From Ficedula albicollis (taxonomy: Eukaryota > Chordata > Aves > Passeriformes > Muscicapidae), in the NCBI RefSeq assembly GCF_000247815.1, contig NC_021684.1, positions 6,769,814-6,833,813 on the forward strand: a DNA stretch of 64,000 nt, read 5' to 3'. The notes below the pieces were generated by a model. That model was not told the DNA's origin and searched no databases. It saw only the letters and a program-made list of their open reading frames with translations. A program made the position numbers and the translations under genes. Positions 59,142-64,000 of this stretch are shown here, one piece after another (position 1 is the stretch's first letter; each line of letters starts with the position of its first letter).

Positions 59142-61149
59142 CTGAAAAGAACAAAACCAACAGGTTACTTCTGGCTGAAGAGAGCAGAAAGGAAATCTGC
59201 TGTCATCATCCCCTGAGAGTCCCACATGGTCCAAGACCAAGGCAGAGCCAGAAAATCCACAGCACCAAGATCACATTGAGTCCCAGCAGTGGGGTTGTTG
59301 AGCTCAGAGGTGCTCCAACTCCCTCCACCCCTCCATTCCTACTGATCATCCTCTTCCTCAAGAGGACCTGAACCAACACTTTTCCAAAGCCCAGTGCATC
59401 CTGACCCGCCGCAGATGGCCTGCCAAGTGAGCAGCAGCAGCAGGGAGCACCTAAATGACAAATACACACTTGTAACCAGAAAGAAAAATGGCTGAAGATA
59501 TCACAAGCTATTTTAAAAAAATATAATTTCTGTTCATGTTAATGAAAGCCAGTGAGGGGAAATCCAGACCACAGCAACAGGGCTGCAGTGAAGTCCAAGG
59601 GTTGAATGGCTCATCTTCATGTCCCTGTCTCTTTGGGGGAACTAAATCCAACAGCCTGTCTCCAGTGACTAAAAAATTCAGGACATAACCAGAAATACAG
59701 ATAAAACAGCAAGAAAACAAGGACTATCAGACATCAGCAACTGAGCAGCAGCTGCCACTATGATGCCAAAGCAAAGGCAGTCAGCTCAATTTTCAGGCCA
59801 TCACTCTGCTCATGGAGCAAGCGAGTTCGAGACTGGAATAACAAATCTGCTTTTTTAAGCTCCCTTATAAAGGCTGCTGAATGCCTGGGGAGAAGTCCAG
59901 GGATAAGAAGGATTAAATCCTGAGAAACATTCCTGTAAGCAATGGATTTAAGGACCCTGATGTATGTGGCTCAATTAAGAAGAGCCCAAGGAGCTTCCAC
60001 ACCAAAGTTAAAATGATTAAAATGGGGAGGAAACTCCTGGGAGAAAGAAGTCTTCATTAATTTAGCAGAAAACATTGTATTTCTTACAAAGTTGTTAGTG
60101 AGAAGAAATATGCTGTGGAAATGACATACTGCAAACCAGTGGGAGGCCAGGCCATTACACCAAACCCCATCACCTACCTGGTCCCTTCCAACCCCACTTT
60201 TTGCTCTAACATATTTCACTATTTTGTATTACCTCAGCATCCACAAAAAGCACAGTCCAGCTGCTGACACCTCTCCTGGAACATTCAAACACCCATTTCA
60301 AACCATATGGGTGGGCTGGCTCACATTCTGGTGTCCACAAGTACACATAACACTATGCCTTCAGCCTGGGTGCTCCCAAGGCTCTCCTCCCCACCTAGCA
60401 GCCAGCCCAAACCTGGATCTACAAACCCTTCCTGACCAGTAAAGCACCCAGAGATTTCATCCCAAGCCCCATGGCAAGAGCCAGTGTGAAGATATTCGGC
60501 TCGTGGGAAGTGCTGAGAGCTGAGAGCAGCACATGGGTCACTCCTAACATGTCCCTGCTGCCACCCCTGCATCCAATCTGCCACATAACCAAAAAAACCT
60601 GCCTCTGGCCAGACACATTGTGTCCTGAGCAAATAACATTCCCTCCCAGCTGTGAGGATCCAAACCATGTCCTGGGACTTTTTGCCATGATGAAGGACAG
60701 GATGGGAATTACTCCAGCATTTTTCAAGTACCAACAAGAGAATAAAGAGCAGCAAAACTGGGGGTGACTGACACTAGACAGAATCCTTTACTGAGTGCAA
60801 GAGACAAGTATAATTCTAGAGGTCAAATTTCCTCACCCATAGCCCCAAAAACTCACCGCTCCATCCTAGAGAGCACTCCCAACCTTCCACAGGACAACCC
60901 CACCCCACACTACAGCAAATCAGAGGATTGAAACATTTCAGAAGATGCCTCAGCCAACACCAGCTTTGGCCCTGAAATCCCAACCCATGAAACAACTCTG
61001 GGACTCTGCCACAGAATCGACCTTCAAGGCAGCAGGAAGGGGACACCTGTGACCATCCTGCTCCCACTTTCTCCATGCCTTCAGCACCTTTGCTGCCCTC
61101 CAGCACCCTCCTACCCCAGGCCTGCACCCCACATCTCACCCCCCAAAAC

Positions 61150-61150
<1 letters not shown>
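59142..61150 (-). other. BAP1 intron 1 or upstream sequence, no gene seen
   Basis: Exon 2 of BAP1 begins at 59141. No match to the expected first exon (a start codon followed by Asn-Lys-Gly-Trp and a donor) is visible on the - strand here. No transposable element or RNA gene is recognised. Confidence 0.6.
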
Positions 61151-62060
<910 letters not shown>

Positions 62061-62556
62061 AGCAACGGGGTTTGTCACACCTCACTCCTCCCTGCGTTCT
62101 GGGGACCGATTGCCAGCCTCTCTTCTCTGCTTTTCCTCACTGTGTGATGCTACTTCCCTTTGTTATCTAGGAAATCTAGCTAATGGCACATGGCACACGT
62201 GAACTTTATGCCTGTAATTTTCTAGACATTTTGGTACTTGAATACTTGTTTAGTTCTGTCCCTGTGCCTTCTGCTCATTGCGACAGTTCACAGCACTGCT
62301 GAGGGTACAGGCCTCTACCGGGATTTGCAACATCGAGGACTGTTCGATGGGACCCCATGCCTAGCGCTCATAACAGAGTCTCTCAAAATGTGCGTGTTGG
62401 GCAGAAGAAAATAGCGAGAATAACAATGTGGATGCATCTGCCTGGTGGGGTTTTGTTGTTGTTTTGTCTGTGGTGTTGTTTGGGGATAATGATGGGGCTC
62501 AGGCTATTGATGAAGGGCTGTGCTGCTCACCCTCTCCTCCCAAGCAGCTAAAGACA

Positions 62557-62820
62557 CGATGAGAGGGATACGGTCTTAAGCTGCACCAGACAAGGTTCGC
62601 GTTGGACATCAGGAAGAATTTCTTCGCAGCAATGGTACTTAGACATTGGAACGGACTTCTCAGGGAGATGTGGAGTCACCATCCCTGGAGGTGTTCAGGG
62701 AAAGGCTGGATGTGGCACTCGGTGCCACAGTCTGGTGACGCGGTGCTGTTGGGTCATAGGTTGGACTTGATGATCTCAGGGGTCTCTTCCAACCCAATCA
62801 ATTCTGTGATTGTGTGTTCA
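62557..62820 (+). mobile_element. CR1-type LINE 3' end
   Basis: It shows the standard CR1 3' series in forward orientation: ...ttggacatcaggaagaatttctt..., ...gagtcaccatccctggaggt..., ...ttggacttgatgatctcag... and the terminal ...attctgtgattgtgt. It is 5'-truncated and noncoding. Confidence 0.93.
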
Positions 62821-64000
62821 GGGTGTGAGGGCTGCTGCTGAGGCCGGGGCCAGCCCTGACCTGGCCAGCAGCTCCACTTTGGCTGCCTCAGAGGCTGGAA
62901 GGCTCCCAGGGCGAGCGTGCACCCTGTGCTGCACTTCCTTAGGAAGTGGGATAAAAATAGGAGTGGGATGGGCTGGGCTGGGCCTGTCCCCCCTCCATGG
63001 CTTTGTTCTTTGGCTGTTCCCACGCACGCCCCGGCCACAAGCACTCCCCTCACCCCACTCCTGCCCCTAGGACAGTGCCAAGCCCAGGCAGGACTCCAGA
63101 AACCCCTCTCCAGAAACCCAGGTGCACAGTGCTGGATCTGCCCACGGATGATGTCTCCTTCCAACCCCCAGGTGCCTGAGGGTGTGTTCATGGTTGTTCA
63201 GCCCCTGGAAGTTTGTAGGGACACAGGTTGCCTCAGTTAGGTGGTGATCACCAGTGACAAGGCTGGAAGCCTGCAGAATGCTGACAGAAATCTGCTCCTT
63301 AGTGGTAAATCTACCCAGGACGACCAAGCTCAGCCACCCCAGATATTTACTGGGAGCAGGGACAAAGTCCTCCCAAAAGGGGGGGAACTCTTTGGGGGAC
63401 TGTTTGCTTCTGGTCTCTTGCTCAATTTGAAGCATTGCTGGCCCTGGTTCCACCTCCAGCCTGTCACAGTTCACCCCAGGGCCAGGTCCCATACACAGCA
63501 GAGCACTCAGGCCCCCTCTCACTGCCTCCCCCAAGATGGGCAGCCCAGCCCTGCTCTGTGGAGCACAGGGGACACTCGGAGGCAGAGGGGTGCAGGTGTC
63601 CCAGCAAGGGTCAGTGCAGGCACTGCAGAGCTGTTTAATCCAGGCCCTGAGGAATCAGACTCCTGTCTCTCATTTCTGCCTTTTCACCCAGGTCCCTCCT
63701 TGTCTCTGCTTGCTGGCTGTTGCTCTCCTGTGCCCCCCAGGCCTGCAATTATCCAAATCCACGTGCTTGGCTCCCGTCTGACCCCATAAATCAGCGCTAC
63801 CAGCACTACTCCCCTCCCTGCAGGACATGTCCCAGCCTGCCAGCCTCACCACAGCTCTCTGATCCCAGGAGACACATGTAGTTTGCAGGAGAGGTGGGAC
63901 AGGGAGCTGGAGAAGGGGGCCAAGACCCCCAACAGCCCCAACCCATCTCCATGGGATGGGGCAGTGCTGCCGAGGGACTTTGCTCCCAGGGAGCCACTGC
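62821..64000. other. Right end, no gene recognised
   Basis: The sequence is moderately GC-rich with several open frames on both strands, none showing a known domain. In human, PHF7 lies head to head with BAP1, but I see no PHD-finger Cys/His pattern here. Confidence 0.6.

Noticed and set aside
62821..64000. PHF7 (expected neighbour of BAP1) at the right edge
   Set aside because: No Cys/His zinc-finger spacing or other PHF7-like sequence could be seen; the gene may lie further right or be absent.

Overview
The window is vertebrate nuclear DNA, most likely from a bird. Genes are split into short exons with GT-AG (occasionally GC-AG) introns. CR1-type LINE fragments with the avian 3' end signature are present. 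The gene pair matches a conserved vertebrate synteny block (DNAH1 next to BAP1, as at human 3p21.1). The species cannot be named from the sequence alone.

The left three quarters (1-48.4 kb, + strand) is the 3' three quarters of DNAH1, the heavy chain of an inner-arm axonemal dynein. I trace 60 consecutive exons whose phases join without a break, about 3,190 codons from the linker to the stop at 48280. They cover linker, AAA1-AAA4, coiled-coil stalk with microtubule-binding tip, AAA5-AAA6 and C-terminal domain. The 5' exons lie left of the window. Three introns use GC donors.

Inside the 4.9-kb DNAH1 intron that separates the two halves of the stalk lies a complete, intron-containing gene on the opposite strand (32726-36154). 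It encodes a HAUS3-like augmin subunit with an acidic insertion and a 16-residue internal duplication. This nested gene is the most interesting biological feature here.

From 48.5 to 59.1 kb on the - strand is BAP1, the nuclear ubiquitin C-terminal hydrolase. It converges with DNAH1, and the two poly(A) signals are about 170 bp apart. Exons 2-17 are found, with catalytic residues, the NHNY HCF1-binding motif and the C-terminal ULD/NLS. Exon 1 is not found. A 951-bp segment containing exon 12 and the 5' part of exon 13 is present twice in tandem at over 99.5% identity. Where the BAP1 promoter and exon 1 would be expected, the sequence runs through a 170-bp-period C-rich repeat into an uninterrupted run of 444 C (61535-61978), probably a sequencing or gap-filling artefact. 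The last 2 kb holds a CR1 3' end and no recognisable gene.

A recurrent oddity is the number of short direct tandem duplications (about 28-190 bp, a few mismatches each) scattered through introns. Several copy splice sites.
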